A stretch of DNA of 64,000 nucleotides from Micromonospora sp. H61 (GCF_018070325.1 NZ_JAGPXY010000005.1:1-64000); one strand, 5' to 3'. Shown: positions 1 to 9,357, counted from the stretch's first letter. The notes: generated from the letters alone by a model not told the origin. Made by a program: numbers and translations.

Positions 1-161
1 AACTGGTGCGAGCCGTACGGGCTCCGGGTCCCCCCTTGGAGAAGGTACGGTGGGGCCGGTACAACCCCCGCACAACTCACGCACAGAGCATGTACTCGCC
101 CGATTGTCCGGGTGTGGTACGCGTGGCGGAACACGGCAGCGTCCACATGTGAGGTGCCTGG

Positions 162-2966
162 TTGCGTTTCGAACTCCTTGGCCCGTTCCGGGTGTACCGC
201 GACGACCGGCCGGTTCCGCTGGGCTCGGTGAAGCAGCGTCTCCTGCTGGCGACCCTGCTGCTGCGCCCGAATGAGGTCGTCGGCACCGACGAGTTGGCCG
301 CGATGCTGTGGGGCGACGACGAGCCGGCGTCGGCCGCGGCGAACCTGCGCACCTATGTGCGCGGGCTGCGGCGGTCGCTGGGCGGTGGGGCGACCTGGGA
401 CGGGATAACCGCTGCGGCCGGCGGCTACCTGCTTCGGGTGGGCCCAGGCGAACGGGACGTGGACCTGTTCGACGCCGCGGCGGCGCGTGGCCGTGAGGCG
501 TTCGCCACTTCCGATCTGGACCGGGCCGAGGCTGAACTGTCCGCCGCGGTGCGCCTGTGGCGTGGTGCACCGCTGTCCGACCTGCCGCTGCGCTCGACGC
601 TGGCTCGGCGGGTGGCGCAGTTGGAGGAGCGTCGGCTGCTCGTCGAGGAGGACTACGCCGAGGCGGTGCTGGCCCTCGGCGCGTCGGCCGACGTCGTGCA
701 CCGGTTGCGCGGCCTGCTCGACCGGCACCCGCTGCGGCAGCGGGCGTGGGGCCAGCTGATGGTGGGCCTGTACCGCATCGGGGACGTAGCCGGCGCACTT
801 GATGCTTTCCGGCAGGCCCGACAGACGCTGGCGGAGGAGACGGGCCTCGACCCCGCACCTGAGCTTGTCACGCTGTACGACGACATCCTGCATCACCGTC
901 CGGGACTGGCGGCGCAACCGCCGACGGGGTCGGACCGGCCGGCGCCGGACACGGGAGTGGGGCCGCTCATTCAGCGCCCCGAGCAGCTGCCGCGTGCGGT
1001 GCCGGAGTTCGTCGGACGCAGCGCCGAGTTGGCCAGCCTCGACGGGCTTCTGCGTGGCGGGGCTGGGGCCCCGACGAGCGGCGCCATCTCTGTGGTGTCC
1101 GGAATGGCCGGGGTCGGCAAGACGGCCCTGGCGTTGCACTGGGCGCACCTGGTTGCCGACCGCTTCCCGGACGGGCAGCTCTATGTGAACCTTCGCGGCT
1201 ACGACGAGGCCGGCGTGGTGTCCCCGCCCGACGCCCTGTCCGGCTTCCTCGAAGCGCTCGGCGTGCCCCACGCCCGGATACCCTCCGACATGGAGGCCCG
1301 GACTGGTCTCTACCGCAGTCTGCTGGCCTCGCGGCGGATGCTCCTGGTGCTCGACAACGCTCGCGACTCCGCCCAGGTGCGCGCACTGCTGCCCGGTGCG
1401 GGCCGCTGCATGGTCGTGGTCACCAGCCGTGACCGGCTCGGCGGCCTGATCGCCGCCGAGTGTGCCACGCCGTTGACACTGGACGTGCTCACGGCGGAGG
1501 AGTCGAGGAGCCTGCTCGCCAGACGTCTCGGGATCAGCCGGATCGCCTCCGAGGCGGTGGCGGTGGCGGACATCATCGAGGCCTCGGGCCGGCTTCCGTT
1601 GGCGTTGTCGATAGTGGCGGCGCGCGTCGCGACCCATCCCACCTTTCCGCTCAGCGCGATAGCCGCCGAACTGTACGCGGCCGAGGCGAGGCTGGACGCG
1701 TTGGCCGACGGCGACGTCCGGCGCGTCTTCTCGTGGTCGTTCCTGGCCCTGGGGGCGGACGCGGCCCGGCTGTTCACCCTGCTGGGGCTGCATCCGGGCC
1801 CGGACCTGACCAGCACTGCGGCCTCGGCGCTCGCCGGTGTGTCTGCCGCTGCCGTCACGCCGATCTTGCGGGAGCTGACCCGGCTCCACCTGCTGGCGGA
1901 GCATGCGCCCGGCCGGTTCGCGTTCCACGATCTTCTGCGGGCCTACGCGGCCGAGCTCGCACAGTCGTCGGAGCGCGGCGACGAACATGTCGCAGCCCGG
2001 CAGCGTCTGTACGACCACTACCTGCACGCCGCCTATCCGGCCGCCCGGCTACTCCAGCCGCAGTGGCCCCCGATCGAGCCGGTGCCGCCGCTGCCGGCAC
2101 CCGCCAGGCGGTCGGTGACCGATCACGACGGCGCGCTCGCCTGGTTCACGGCGGAGCATCGGGTGCTGGTCCGGGTGGTCCGACAGGCCGCCGAGAACGG
2201 CTTCGAAACCTACGCCTGGCAGATCGCGTGGGCGCTGACCACCTTCGTGGCGCCGCGCGGCCTCTGGCAGGACCAGCTCGCCATTCAAGAGGTCGCGCTG
2301 GGGGCCGCAGAGAAGATCGACGACCTCGCCGGTCAGGCCGTCGCCAACCGGCTGGTCTCCCGCGCGCTGACCCGACTGGGCGACCGCACCACTGCCGAGT
2401 ATCGGCTCAGGCGCGCGCTTGAGCTGCACGAACGTCTCGGCGACCCGATCGGCCAGGCCCAGACGCTGCACAACTACTGCGAACTCTGCTATCTGGACGG
2501 CCGGCTCGACGAGGCGCTCGCACACGGTCGCGAGGCGCTACGGCTCTACCGGCAGGTCGGCAATCACGCGGGCGAAGCCCGGACGCTCAACGCGATCGGT
2601 TGGCTGCTCGCCACCACCGGCGACTATGTCCAGGCCATCGCCAGCTGCACAGAGGCCCTGGACCAGCAACGACGGACCGACGACCGCAACGGTCAGGCCG
2701 CGACGCTGGACAGCCTCGGTTTCGCCTACGACCGCCTCGGTGAACGCGACCGCGCGGCCGACTGCTACGAGCAGGCGATCAAACTTTTCCGCGACTCTGC
2801 GGACCGGTATCACGAGGCGGAGACCCTCATCCGACTCGGGGACACCCGGGAAGGGATGGGCGACCGGAACGCTGCCGCTGCCGCGTGGCGCCTGGCTGCG
2901 CGGATCTACGAGGACGTGGGCGACCCCGCAGCCGAGGAGGTCCGCCACCGCCTTGAACGTCTGTAG
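162..2966 (+). CDS. AfsR/SARP-family transcriptional regulator with NB-ARC and TPR domains
   Basis: This 934-residue protein has the AfsR layout. A winged-helix DNA-binding domain occupies about residues 1-95 (MRFELLGPFRVYRDD, then LRTYVRGLRRSLG). A bacterial transcriptional activation domain follows to about 245 (ending near EETGLDPAPELVTLYDD). An NB-ARC/STAND ATPase has its P-loop GMAGVGKTAL near 313 and a Walker B stretch RMLLVLDNARD near 392. TPR-like repeats run from about 720 to the end. The TTG start is chosen because the protein begins exactly at the conserved SARP start and a GAGG lies 7 bases upstream. Such proteins usually activate secondary metabolism or development genes; the target here is unknown, and no biosynthetic cluster is seen nearby. 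It ends 13 bases from the convergent dioxygenase gene. Confidence 0.92.
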   Translation: MRFELLGPFRVYRDDRPVPLGSVKQRLLLATLLLRPNEVVGTDELAAMLWGDDEPASAAANLRTYVRGLRRSLGGGATWDGITAAAGGYLLRVGPGERDVDLFDAAAARGREAFATSDLDRAEAELSAAVRLWRGAPLSDLPLRSTLARRVAQLEERRLLVEEDYAEAVLALGASADVVHRLRGLLDRHPLRQRAWGQLMVGLYRIGDVAGALDAFRQARQTLAEETGLDPAPELVTLYDDILHHRPGLAAQPPTGSDRPAPDTGVGPLIQRPEQLPRAVPEFVGRSAELASLDGLLRGGAGAPTSGAISVVSGMAGVGKTALALHWAHLVADRFPDGQLYVNLRGYDEAGVVSPPDALSGFLEALGVPHARIPSDMEARTGLYRSLLASRRMLLVLDNARDSAQVRALLPGAGRCMVVVTSRDRLGGLIAAECATPLTLDVLTAEESRSLLARRLGISRIASEAVAVADIIEASGRLPLALSIVAARVATHPTFPLSAIAAELYAAEARLDALADGDVRRVFSWSFLALGADAARLFTLLGLHPGPDLTSTAASALAGVSAAAVTPILRELTRLHLLAEHAPGRFAFHDLLRAYAAELAQSSERGDEHVAARQRLYDHYLHAAYPAARLLQPQWPPIEPVPPLPAPARRSVTDHDGALAWFTAEHRVLVRVVRQAAENGFETYAWQIAWALTTFVAPRGLWQDQLAIQEVALGAAEKIDDLAGQAVANRLVSRALTRLGDRTTAEYRLRRALELHERLGDPIGQAQTLHNYCELCYLDGRLDEALAHGREALRLYRQVGNHAGEARTLNAIGWLLATTGDYVQAIASCTEALDQQRRTDDRNGQAATLDSLGFAYDRLGERDRAADCYEQAIKLFRDSADRYHEAETLIRLGDTREGMGDRNAAAAAWRLAARIYEDVGDPAAEEVRHRLERL

Positions 2967-2979
2967 TACGGGGCGAGAG

Positions 2980-3615
2980 TCAGGCGACGTTGTGGGGGCG
3001 GAACTGGACGCTCACCCGGGGGCCCACGGGGCGGGTGGTCTTGGGGATGGCATGTTCCCAGGTGCGTTGGCAGGAGCCGCCCATCACGATCAGGTCGCCG
3101 TGGCCCACCGGGAAGCGCAGGCTCTCGCCGCCGCCGCGTGGGCGCAACAGCAGCGGTCGGGGTGCTCCGAAGGAGACGATCGCGACGATCGTGTCGGTGT
3201 GCGCCGATCGGCCGATGGTGTCGCCATGCCAGGCCACGCTGTCGCGCCCGGACCGGTAGAGGCACATGCCGGCCGTGACGAAGGGCTCGCCCAGCTCGGG
3301 CGCGTAGTGCTCGGTGAGTGCGGCCCGCGCGGAGGTGAGGACGGGGTGGGGGAGGTGCCTCGCGCCGTCGTACCAGCAGAGCAGACGGGGCACGTCGACC
3401 TCGGCGTCATACATGGTGCGCCGTTCGGCACGCCAGGGCACCTCGGTGAGCAGGGTGTCGAGGACCGTGTCGGAGCCGCGCACCCAGCCGGGGAGGTGGT
3501 CGACCCATGCGCCCCGGCTGAGCTGGTGCCGGCGGATCTGGCCGGGCAGTGGCCTCAGGGTCGGCCCGGAGTCGGCCAGGTCGAGCATCGACGGCTGGTA
3601 GGCGGCAGGCGTCAT
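2980..3615 (-). CDS. AlkB-like 2-oxoglutarate/Fe(II)-dependent dioxygenase
   Basis: The 211-residue protein belongs to the AlkB family, which removes alkyl groups from nucleic-acid bases by oxidative demethylation. The iron ligands are visible as H130 and D132 in AWHGDTIG and H188 in WEHAIPK. The two 2-oxoglutarate-binding arginines are R200 and R206 in GPRVSVQFR. The motif WYDG near 81 also fits the substrate-recognition lid of bacterial AlkB proteins. Length is typical for the family. It is monocistronic, convergent with the AfsR-like gene and about 66 bases from the pseG-like gene. A role in DNA rather than RNA repair is inferred from the family. Confidence 0.9.
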   Translation of the reverse strand: MTPAAYQPSMLDLADSGPTLRPLPGQIRRHQLSRGAWVDHLPGWVRGSDTVLDTLLTEVPWRAERRTMYDAEVDVPRLLCWYDGARHLPHPVLTSARAALTEHYAPELGEPFVTAGMCLYRSGRDSVAWHGDTIGRSAHTDTIVAIVSFGAPRPLLLRPRGGGESLRFPVGHGDLIVMGGSCQRTWEHAIPKTTRPVGPRVSVQFRPHNVA

Positions 3616-3681
3616 GCAGCCACCCTAGCAGCACTTTCGTACACCCGTGCTAGCCCTGGACCGTGGCCTGGCCTGCTGCGG

Positions 3682-4737
3682 TCAGCCGGGGACGGTGGCG
3701 GCGCGCACGGCGTCGAACACCGCGTCAACCACCCGCGCCCGGCCCTGCCCGTCGACGGTGGACCAGGCGCGCGTGGCGAGCGCCGCGCGTCGCTGCGGCG
3801 AGCTGAGCAGCCCGTGCAGGGTCCGTGCCGCCGCCGCACGGGCGGCTCGTCCGGCGACGCCGCCGGCGGTCAGCTCCGGCAGTTCGCCGAGGCCGGCGGC
3901 CAGGCCGTGCCGCACCACCCGGGTGTACGACTCACGTTGGTTGTCGACCACGCAGACCAGTGCGCTGGGTGCGCCGAGGCAGCAGAGTTCCCAGGTGGAG
4001 GTACCGGCGGCGCTGACCACGAGGTCGGCTTCGGTGATCAGTGCCGGCAGCGAGGTGGTGGGCGGGACCGGTCGGATGGTCTGACCACGGCCGGGGGCGA
4101 CATCGTCGACCTCCGCCTCGATCTCGGGTCGCCCGACGATGACAGTGAGGTCCATCGGGTGACCGGTGGCCACCAGCACCCGGGTGAGGACCGGCGCCGC
4201 GCCGACCGCGTCGGTGCCGCCGAAGAAGGCCAGCACCCGGGGGCGGCTGACCGCCGTGGCGGGCGGGGCGACCGGCGGCCGGGCGCTGATCACGGTGTCG
4301 CGCAGCAGGGCGTACCCGCTCCCGGCCAGCAGCCGACCGGGCAGTTCCGTCCCAGGCCCCGGCCTTTGCAGCTCCGCTCCGAAGTTCTGGTCGAGGTAGA
4401 GGTCCGCGACCTGGCCCCGGCTGTCGCCGTCGATGATGGCGAGGGTGTAGACGCCGGCGGCGCGCAGGGCGCCGGCTGCGGCCGGGTCCAGTTCGTAGGA
4501 GTCGAGGACCAGTGCGTCCAGGTGGTGTCGGCGGGCCGCCTCGACCAGTTCGGCCGCCGAGTCGGGGCCGGGGAGCAGCGGGATGCCCCGCGCGGCCAGC
4601 TCCGCGGTTGCCCAGTCGAGCCGTTCGACGGTGCCGAACACGGTGACGGCGGCGCCTCGGGCGAGGAACTCCTCGGCGAGAGCCAGGCAGCGGACGAGGT
4701 GGCCGACGCCGCGCCGTGGCCCGGCGTCGCAGCGCAA
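3682..4737 (-). CDS. pseG: PseG-like UDP-sugar hydrolase (nonulosonic acid pathway)
   Basis: About 351 residues, related to PseG/SpsG. This enzyme removes UDP from the 2,4-diamido-trideoxy-altrose intermediate in pseudaminic acid synthesis. The N-terminus carries the glycine-rich GVGHLVRC loop, with the catalytic histidine at about residue 13, and the C-terminal nucleotide-binding half contains SAAGTSTWELCCLG. The start is uncertain. The TTG at 4737 is the first standard start, but the family normally has a few more residues (LRVGLRCDAG). Possible CTG starts lie just upstream, one of them 13 bases after a GGAGG. It follows the pseF-like gene by 17 bases, probably as the last gene of the same minus-strand operon. 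Confidence 0.88.
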   Translation of the reverse strand: MRCDAGPRRGVGHLVRCLALAEEFLARGAAVTVFGTVERLDWATAELAARGIPLLPGPDSAAELVEAARRHHLDALVLDSYELDPAAAGALRAAGVYTLAIIDGDSRGQVADLYLDQNFGAELQRPGPGTELPGRLLAGSGYALLRDTVISARPPVAPPATAVSRPRVLAFFGGTDAVGAAPVLTRVLVATGHPMDLTVIVGRPEIEAEVDDVAPGRGQTIRPVPPTTSLPALITEADLVVSAAGTSTWELCCLGAPSALVCVVDNQRESYTRVVRHGLAAGLGELPELTAGGVAGRAARAAAARTLHGLLSSPQRRAALATRAWSTVDGQGRARVVDAVFDAVRAATVPG

Positions 4738-4754
4738 CCCGACCCTCAGGGTGC

Positions 4755-5528
4755 TCAGGACTCCTCCAGGTGCTTCTGTCGTACGTCGGCGTTGAGCGCG
4801 CGCAGCCGGGGTTGACCGTCGAGCCAGTCGGCGAGCTTGGCCAGCGGCACGCTGACGTCACCGAAGTGGTCGATGATCGCGCTGACCAGCGTCCAGTCCT
4901 GCTCGGTGTCGAGGGTGAGCCGCAGCGCGGAGCGGTCCGGGGTGAGCGTCACCCCGAGCACCCGGAACAGCTGCGGGTGGGTGTACGCGTACGAGGTGAC
5001 GTGCACCCGGTGGTGGTCGGTGGCGAGCCGGCCCAGGGTGCGCAGCGTCGCCGCTCGGATGATCTCGACGTCCAGCCCTCGGGGCAGGGTCCGGGCGATC
5101 GACGTGCTGGCGTAGTCCAGCCCGGGAACCGCCCGGTACACCGACGCGACCAGGGTGATGATCTCCGGGTCGAGCAGGGGACAGTCGGCGGTGAACCGCA
5201 TGACGGCGTCTCCCGGGTGCGCCGCGAGGGCGCCCACGAACCGGTCCAGCACGTCGTCGACCGGCCCGCGGTGGCACGGCACGTCGAGGCGGGCGCACTC
5301 GGCGGCCACCGCGTCGTCGACCGCGTCGGTGCTGGTGGCGACGACCAGGTCGGCCAGGACGCCACTGTCCCGGGCGGCGCGTACGACCCGGCCCAGCACG
5401 GACCGTCCGGCGAGCGGGCGGAGCACCTTGCCGGGCAGCCGGGACGAACCCATGCGAGCCTGCACGATGCCGACGATCCGTGGCCCCGCGTCGTCCGTGT
5501 CGACCCCGGGCACCGGTACGGCGGTCAC
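4755..5528 (-). CDS. pseF: PseF/SpsF-like CMP-nonulosonic acid cytidylyltransferase
   Basis: A 257-residue nucleotidyltransferase that would join CMP to the finished nonulosonic acid. The signature QARMGSSRLPGK is at residues 23-34, and the metal-binding ADCPLLDPEI lies near 110. The start is the GTG at 5528: GGAGG lies a few bases upstream, and the GTGA overlap with the preceding gene suggests translational coupling. The same frame stays open far upstream, but that extension is low-complexity shadow sequence of the neighbouring gene. SpsF relatives act on other sugars, but the full Pse set nearby favours the CMP-pseudaminate role. Confidence 0.88.
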   Translation of the reverse strand: MTAVPVPGVDTDDAGPRIVGIVQARMGSSRLPGKVLRPLAGRSVLGRVVRAARDSGVLADLVVATSTDAVDDAVAAECARLDVPCHRGPVDDVLDRFVGALAAHPGDAVMRFTADCPLLDPEIITLVASVYRAVPGLDYASTSIARTLPRGLDVEIIRAATLRTLGRLATDHHRVHVTSYAYTHPQLFRVLGVTLTPDRSALRLTLDTEQDWTLVSAIIDHFGDVSVPLAKLADWLDGQPRLRALNADVRQKHLEES

Positions 5529-7351
5529 TGCTGCTCCTCCTGCTTGGGGGCCAGCACAGCGGTGGCCCGCCGTTTGGCGGCGCGGGCACCCCGCTTGGCC
5601 AGCCGGGCCGGGGTGATGGCGAGCCGGCCCACCCGGTAGCTGATTGATCCGCTGAGCAGGCCGATCGTCGTCTCGGCCCGGCGTAGCGCCCGTTCCCGCG
5701 AGGTGAGCAACTCCTCGGTCCACGCGGTCAGCGCGGCCAACCGGGTGAGTTCCTCGCGCTGGCGCAGCCACGCCTCGCGCAGCTGCTGGTAGCTGTGCCC
5801 GCCGACCGGCGGGTCGGTCGGCGCGACGGCCTGCAGTTCGGTGGCGAGGCCGACAGCGGCGCCGACGTCCAGCCCGTGCAGCGCGGCGGTGATGGCCGCC
5901 TCGACCTCGACCGCCTCGCTGACTGTCGCGCGGTCGATCTCGTGGCCGGCGAGTCCGCCGAGCACCACGGTCAGGCCCTCGACGTCGAGAGTGGACGACC
6001 ACGGGTGGGCGTACCCGCCGGTGAGCAGGCCCGCGGCGAAGCGCCACAGCCCGCGGGCGAGCACCACGTCGCCGGGCAGCGCGGCGGTGGCCCGCCAGCT
6101 GGGGTCGAGCACCGCGTACCGCTCGCCGTCGACCACCACGTTGTCGGTGCCGGCCAGCGCCGCCGCGCCGGCGATCCGGCCGTCGGTGTCGGCCTGGTCG
6201 GCGAGCCAACCCGCGTACCCGCGCAGCAGCGCGCGCAGGGTGGCCAGGTCGCGGCGCAGGGCCGCGTCGAGCAGCAGGGTACGCAGCAGCCGGCCGGACG
6301 GCACCGGTCCGGACAGCGCGTCCGCGTCCCGGTACGCGGCCTCGCGGCTGGCGAACGGCGCGACGGCCGGCGTCGTCGGGTCGGCGGTCGGCATGAGCCC
6401 CCAGCGCCAACCGGAGGGGCCGTGCAGCACCTCCAGCACGCCGATCCCGGGGCGACCGTTCTGCACGAGAGCCACCGGCAGGTCCCGGTCGAGGGTCGGC
6501 GTGGTCGGGTCCGTGGGGTCGGCGGGCCGGTGGGCGAGGGTCAGCCAGCCCGGTGCGAGGTCGGCGGCGCGTCCGGCGTGCAGCGCGTCCACCGCGAGCC
6601 GGGCCGGGTCCTGGAGCACTGTGGCGCTGGTGAAACCCCCGGCGCAGGCGCCGTGCAGCACCGCGTCGAACAGGCCGGAGCCCGCGTCCCGGTCGAGGTG
6701 GTCGGCGTCCAGCAGCGCCGTCGGGGCGTTGACATCGGGGTACGTGGCCCAGCACGCGGCCGGCCGCAGTCCCGCCGCGCCGAGACGCTCGCGCAGTTGG
6801 TCCCGGTTGGCGGGGTGGGCGCGGTCCAGCACGCCGCCGATCACCCAGGCGGAGTCGTCGCGGCTGGCGTACCAGGGGGTGGTGTCGACCAGCCGGTGCA
6901 GGCCCAGCGGGTTGTCCAGGCGCAGCAGCAACGAGCCACCCGGTCGTACCGCGGCGACGAGTCGCGCCAGCACACCGTCCCAGCCGAGCCGGGTGCCCTC
7001 CACCGACTCCACCGGGTCCAGCCCGGCAGCCGCGATCACCACGTCGTACGTCTCGTCGTCGGGCAGCCCGGCCGGGCCACCCACCACCACGCGGCCGGCC
7101 CGGTGTGCCAGCGCCACCGCGTCCGGGTGGCTGCGCAGCAGGCAGGTCACCTCGGCGTGGGTGAGCTGGTCGAGCAGTGCCGGGTCGTGTGGACCGGCCA
7201 CCAGGACCCGGGCGCCGGGCGGCACCAACCGGGCGGCCAGCGCGGCGAGCGGCCCACCGTTGGCCAGCCGTTCCTGCGGCAGGTCCGACCAGGCCAGCAT
7301 CTCGCCGCCCGGCAGGGTGATCCGGTCGGCGGGTGCCGTCTCAGTCGTCAC
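5525..7351 (-). CDS. Methyltransferase-like protein with C-terminal helical tail, Pse cluster
   Basis: A 608-residue protein without a recognised full-length family. Residues about 35-150 look like a class I SAM-dependent methyltransferase: motif I-like RVLVAGPHD near 48, YDVVIAAAGLDP near 102 and a post-motif RPGGSLLLRLDNP near 136. The middle 300 residues are alanine/leucine-rich with no assigned domain. The C-terminus has a predicted coiled coil (about 525-570) followed by SISYRVGRLAITPARLAKRG, a tail seen in several actinobacterial glycan-synthesis proteins and possibly membrane-associating. It overlaps both neighbours (11 and 4 bases), so it belongs to the Pse operon. Methylation of the sugar or its polymer is an inference only. 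Confidence 0.7.
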   Translation of the reverse strand: MTTETAPADRITLPGGEMLAWSDLPQERLANGGPLAALAARLVPPGARVLVAGPHDPALLDQLTHAEVTCLLRSHPDAVALAHRAGRVVVGGPAGLPDDETYDVVIAAAGLDPVESVEGTRLGWDGVLARLVAAVRPGGSLLLRLDNPLGLHRLVDTTPWYASRDDSAWVIGGVLDRAHPANRDQLRERLGAAGLRPAACWATYPDVNAPTALLDADHLDRDAGSGLFDAVLHGACAGGFTSATVLQDPARLAVDALHAGRAADLAPGWLTLAHRPADPTDPTTPTLDRDLPVALVQNGRPGIGVLEVLHGPSGWRWGLMPTADPTTPAVAPFASREAAYRDADALSGPVPSGRLLRTLLLDAALRRDLATLRALLRGYAGWLADQADTDGRIAGAAALAGTDNVVVDGERYAVLDPSWRATAALPGDVVLARGLWRFAAGLLTGGYAHPWSSTLDVEGLTVVLGGLAGHEIDRATVSEAVEVEAAITAALHGLDVGAAVGLATELQAVAPTDPPVGGHSYQQLREAWLRQREELTRLAALTAWTEELLTSRERALRRAETTIGLLSGSISYRVGRLAITPARLAKRGARAAKRRATAVLAPKQEEQQ

Positions 7352-8189
7352 GGTCTTCCTCTTCCTCCTGGAGGTTCGCCCAACCGAGCAGCTCGCGAAG
7401 CTCGGCCGGCGTGCAGCGGTGGTCGGTGCCCAGCTCGGCGCGGGCGATCTCGACCGCGGTGGGCAGGTCGACAGTGGCGCCGTGCAGCTGCGGCCACTGC
7501 CGTCGGATCCGGGCGGTGCCGCCGAAGGTGGGGTCCTCGTTGGACAGGATCATCGGGTCGCCGTAGACGGCCGGCTCGCACCCGGCCGCGATGCCGTAGA
7601 AGATCGCGCTGGTCAGCCGGTTGGATGCTACCCGGCGGTGACGGCGCAGCTCGGTGAGCTGCCGGTCGAGGAACTCCGGATCGGTGTCCTTCCACCAGTG
7701 TCCCCGGTAGCCGTGGCAGATCACCCGGAACCCGGCGCGCTCGTAGAGCCGGCGCACGTTGCGCATCCGGTACTCGTGCCAGTAGAGGCAGACCGTGACC
7801 GGGCCGGGCTCGGTGTCCTTGATGAGGGCGATCAGTTTGCGGTGGTCGCCCTTGACGTGTTGACCCTCCCAGCCGTGGAACGGGTACCAGATGGTGCCCT
7901 CCCGCTCCTCGGCCGGTGGTTGCTCGGGGCGCATGGCCAACAGGTAGCTGAACGGCGCGCCGATGACGACAACGTTGCGTCGCCCCACCGACCAGGCCCG
8001 GCGGCGGGTCTGCTCCGACCAGAGCAGGCTGGGGGTGCGGTCGGCGTACGGGTGGCCGGGGGCCAGGCCGTCGCCGATGTTCCAGCCGTGCTGCACGTAC
8101 CCGTTGATCCGGGGTGGGTGCCGGTCGCCGAGGCCGGCGTACCGGGCCAGTACGTGCGCGTGGCCGTAGAAGTGGTTGGCGTGGTGCAT
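7341..8189 (-). CDS. Unrecognised GT-B-like protein, candidate nonulosonic acid transferase
   Basis: A 282-residue protein I cannot place in a named family. It starts MHHANHFYGHAH and contains INGYVQHGWNIGDG, a possible nucleotide-sugar loop. It then has IWYPFHGWEGQHVKGD, VCLYWHEYRMRNVRRLYE and SNRLTSAIFYGIAAGCEPAVYGDP. The last stretch resembles the donor-binding half of GT-B polysaccharide enzymes, including sialyltransferase-like and CDP-glycerol transferase types. The C-terminus is acidic (EEEEDRDD). It lies between pseC (10-base gap) and the methyltransferase-like gene (11-base overlap). No other obvious CMP-sugar transferase is present in the operon, so a pseudaminyl-transferase role is a reasonable guess. 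Confidence 0.6.
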   Translation of the reverse strand: MHHANHFYGHAHVLARYAGLGDRHPPRINGYVQHGWNIGDGLAPGHPYADRTPSLLWSEQTRRRAWSVGRRNVVVIGAPFSYLLAMRPEQPPAEEREGTIWYPFHGWEGQHVKGDHRKLIALIKDTEPGPVTVCLYWHEYRMRNVRRLYERAGFRVICHGYRGHWWKDTDPEFLDRQLTELRRHRRVASNRLTSAIFYGIAAGCEPAVYGDPMILSNEDPTFGGTARIRRQWPQLHGATVDLPTAVEIARAELGTDHRCTPAELRELLGWANLQEEEEDRDD

Positions 8190-8199
8190 CAGGTTCCCA

Positions 8200-9357
8200 T
8201 CAGGCGGCGGAACGCACCGAGCCGCCCCGCACCGCGGCGGTCAGCGCGTCGATGACGCGGTCCTGGTCGGCGTCGCTGAGCCCCGGGTAGAGCGGCAGCG
8301 ACAGCTGCTGGGAGTAGAACGACTCGGCCACCGGGCAGGACCCGCGCCGGTAGCCCAGGTCGGCGAAGACCGGGTGCCAGTGCACCGGGATGTAGTTGAC
8401 CTGGACGCCGATGCCGGCGGCCCGCATCCGGTCGTACACCTCGCGGCGACGTCCGTCGAGCACCCGGATCGGGTAGAGGTGCCAGGCCGGGTCGGCCCAC
8501 GACCTGCGGTTTGGCAGCAGCACGCCGTCCAGGTCGGCCAGCGCCTCGTCGTAGCGGGCGACCAGGGCGCTGCGGCGGGCCGTGAACTCGCCGAGCCGAC
8601 GCAGTTGGCTGCGGCCGAGGGCGCAGAGCACGTCCGGCAGCCGGTAGTTCAGCCCGAACTCGTGCACCTCCTGGTGCCAGCGGCCCTCGTCCGGGAAACG
8701 CAGGTCGTCGCGTTCGCGGACCACGCCGACGCCACGGAACCGGCGGGCCCGCTTCAGGATCTCCGGGTCCAGCGCGGCGACGGCGCCGCCCTCGGCGGTG
8801 GTCAGGTTCTTCGTGGGGAAGAACGAGAACGTGGTCAGGTCGGCGAGCGAACCGACCGGCCGACCGTGGTACGTCCCGCCGATCGAGTGCGCCGCGTCGG
8901 CGAGCAGCAGCGCGCCGCTGCCCTCGACCGACGTGCGCAGCGCGTCGTAGTCGGCGGGGTGGCCGGCGTAGTCGACAGCGGCGACGACCTTCGTCCGCGA
9001 GGTGAGCGCGGCGGCGGCTGCCGCCGGGTCGAGGCAGAACGTCTCGTCGTCGACGTCGGCGAACACGATCTTCGCGCCGAGGGCGACCGCGCTGCTGGCG
9101 GTCGCCACGAACGTCATCGGCGGGACGACCACCTCGTCGCCCGGCCCCACCCCGGCCGCCGCGTACGCCACGTGCAGCGCCGCGGTGCCGTTGGAGACGG
9201 CGGCGACACCGACTCCGCCGGTCCACCGGGCGAGGTCGGCCTCGAAGGCGTCGACCTGCGGACCGGTGGTGAGCCAGTCGCCGCGCAGCACGTCGGCGAC
9301 GGCCGCGACGTCGTCCTCGCTGATGGACTGCCGGCCGTACGGGAGCATCCCCGTCAT
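8200..9357 (-). CDS. pseC: PseC-like UDP-sugar aminotransferase (DegT/DnrJ/EryC1 family)
   Basis: A 385-residue PLP-dependent aminotransferase that would aminate C4 of the keto-sugar made by PseB. Family signatures include NGTAALHVAYAAAG near 56, PPMTFVATASS near 79, DAAHSIGG near 154 and the PLP lysine K183 in FSFFPTKNL. The start at 9357 is preferred over an in-frame start 15 codons upstream. It forms an ATGA overlap with pseB and begins at MTGMLPYGRQSI, matching the usual PseC N-terminus. Both the PseC assignment and its position directly after pseB are typical of pseudaminic acid operons. Confidence 0.9.
   Translation of the reverse strand: MTGMLPYGRQSISEDDVAAVADVLRGDWLTTGPQVDAFEADLARWTGGVGVAAVSNGTAALHVAYAAAGVGPGDEVVVPPMTFVATASSAVALGAKIVFADVDDETFCLDPAAAAAALTSRTKVVAAVDYAGHPADYDALRTSVEGSGALLLADAAHSIGGTYHGRPVGSLADLTTFSFFPTKNLTTAEGGAVAALDPEILKRARRFRGVGVVRERDDLRFPDEGRWHQEVHEFGLNYRLPDVLCALGRSQLRRLGEFTARRSALVARYDEALADLDGVLLPNRRSWADPAWHLYPIRVLDGRRREVYDRMRAAGIGVQVNYIPVHWHPVFADLGYRRGSCPVAESFYSQQLSLPLYPGLSDADQDRVIDALTAAVRGGSVRSAA

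Noticed and set aside
1..161. Possible small gene or promoter in the first 161 bases
   Set aside because: A 74-codon frame here overlaps the AfsR start out of frame and has no supporting motif; no convincing -35/-10 pair seen.
2419..4815. Very long plus-strand open frame (798 codons) across the AfsR gene end and the dioxygenase and pseG genes
   Set aside because: Low-complexity Arg/Ala/Gly product without homology; it is an antisense shadow of high-GC genes with clear family motifs on the other strand.
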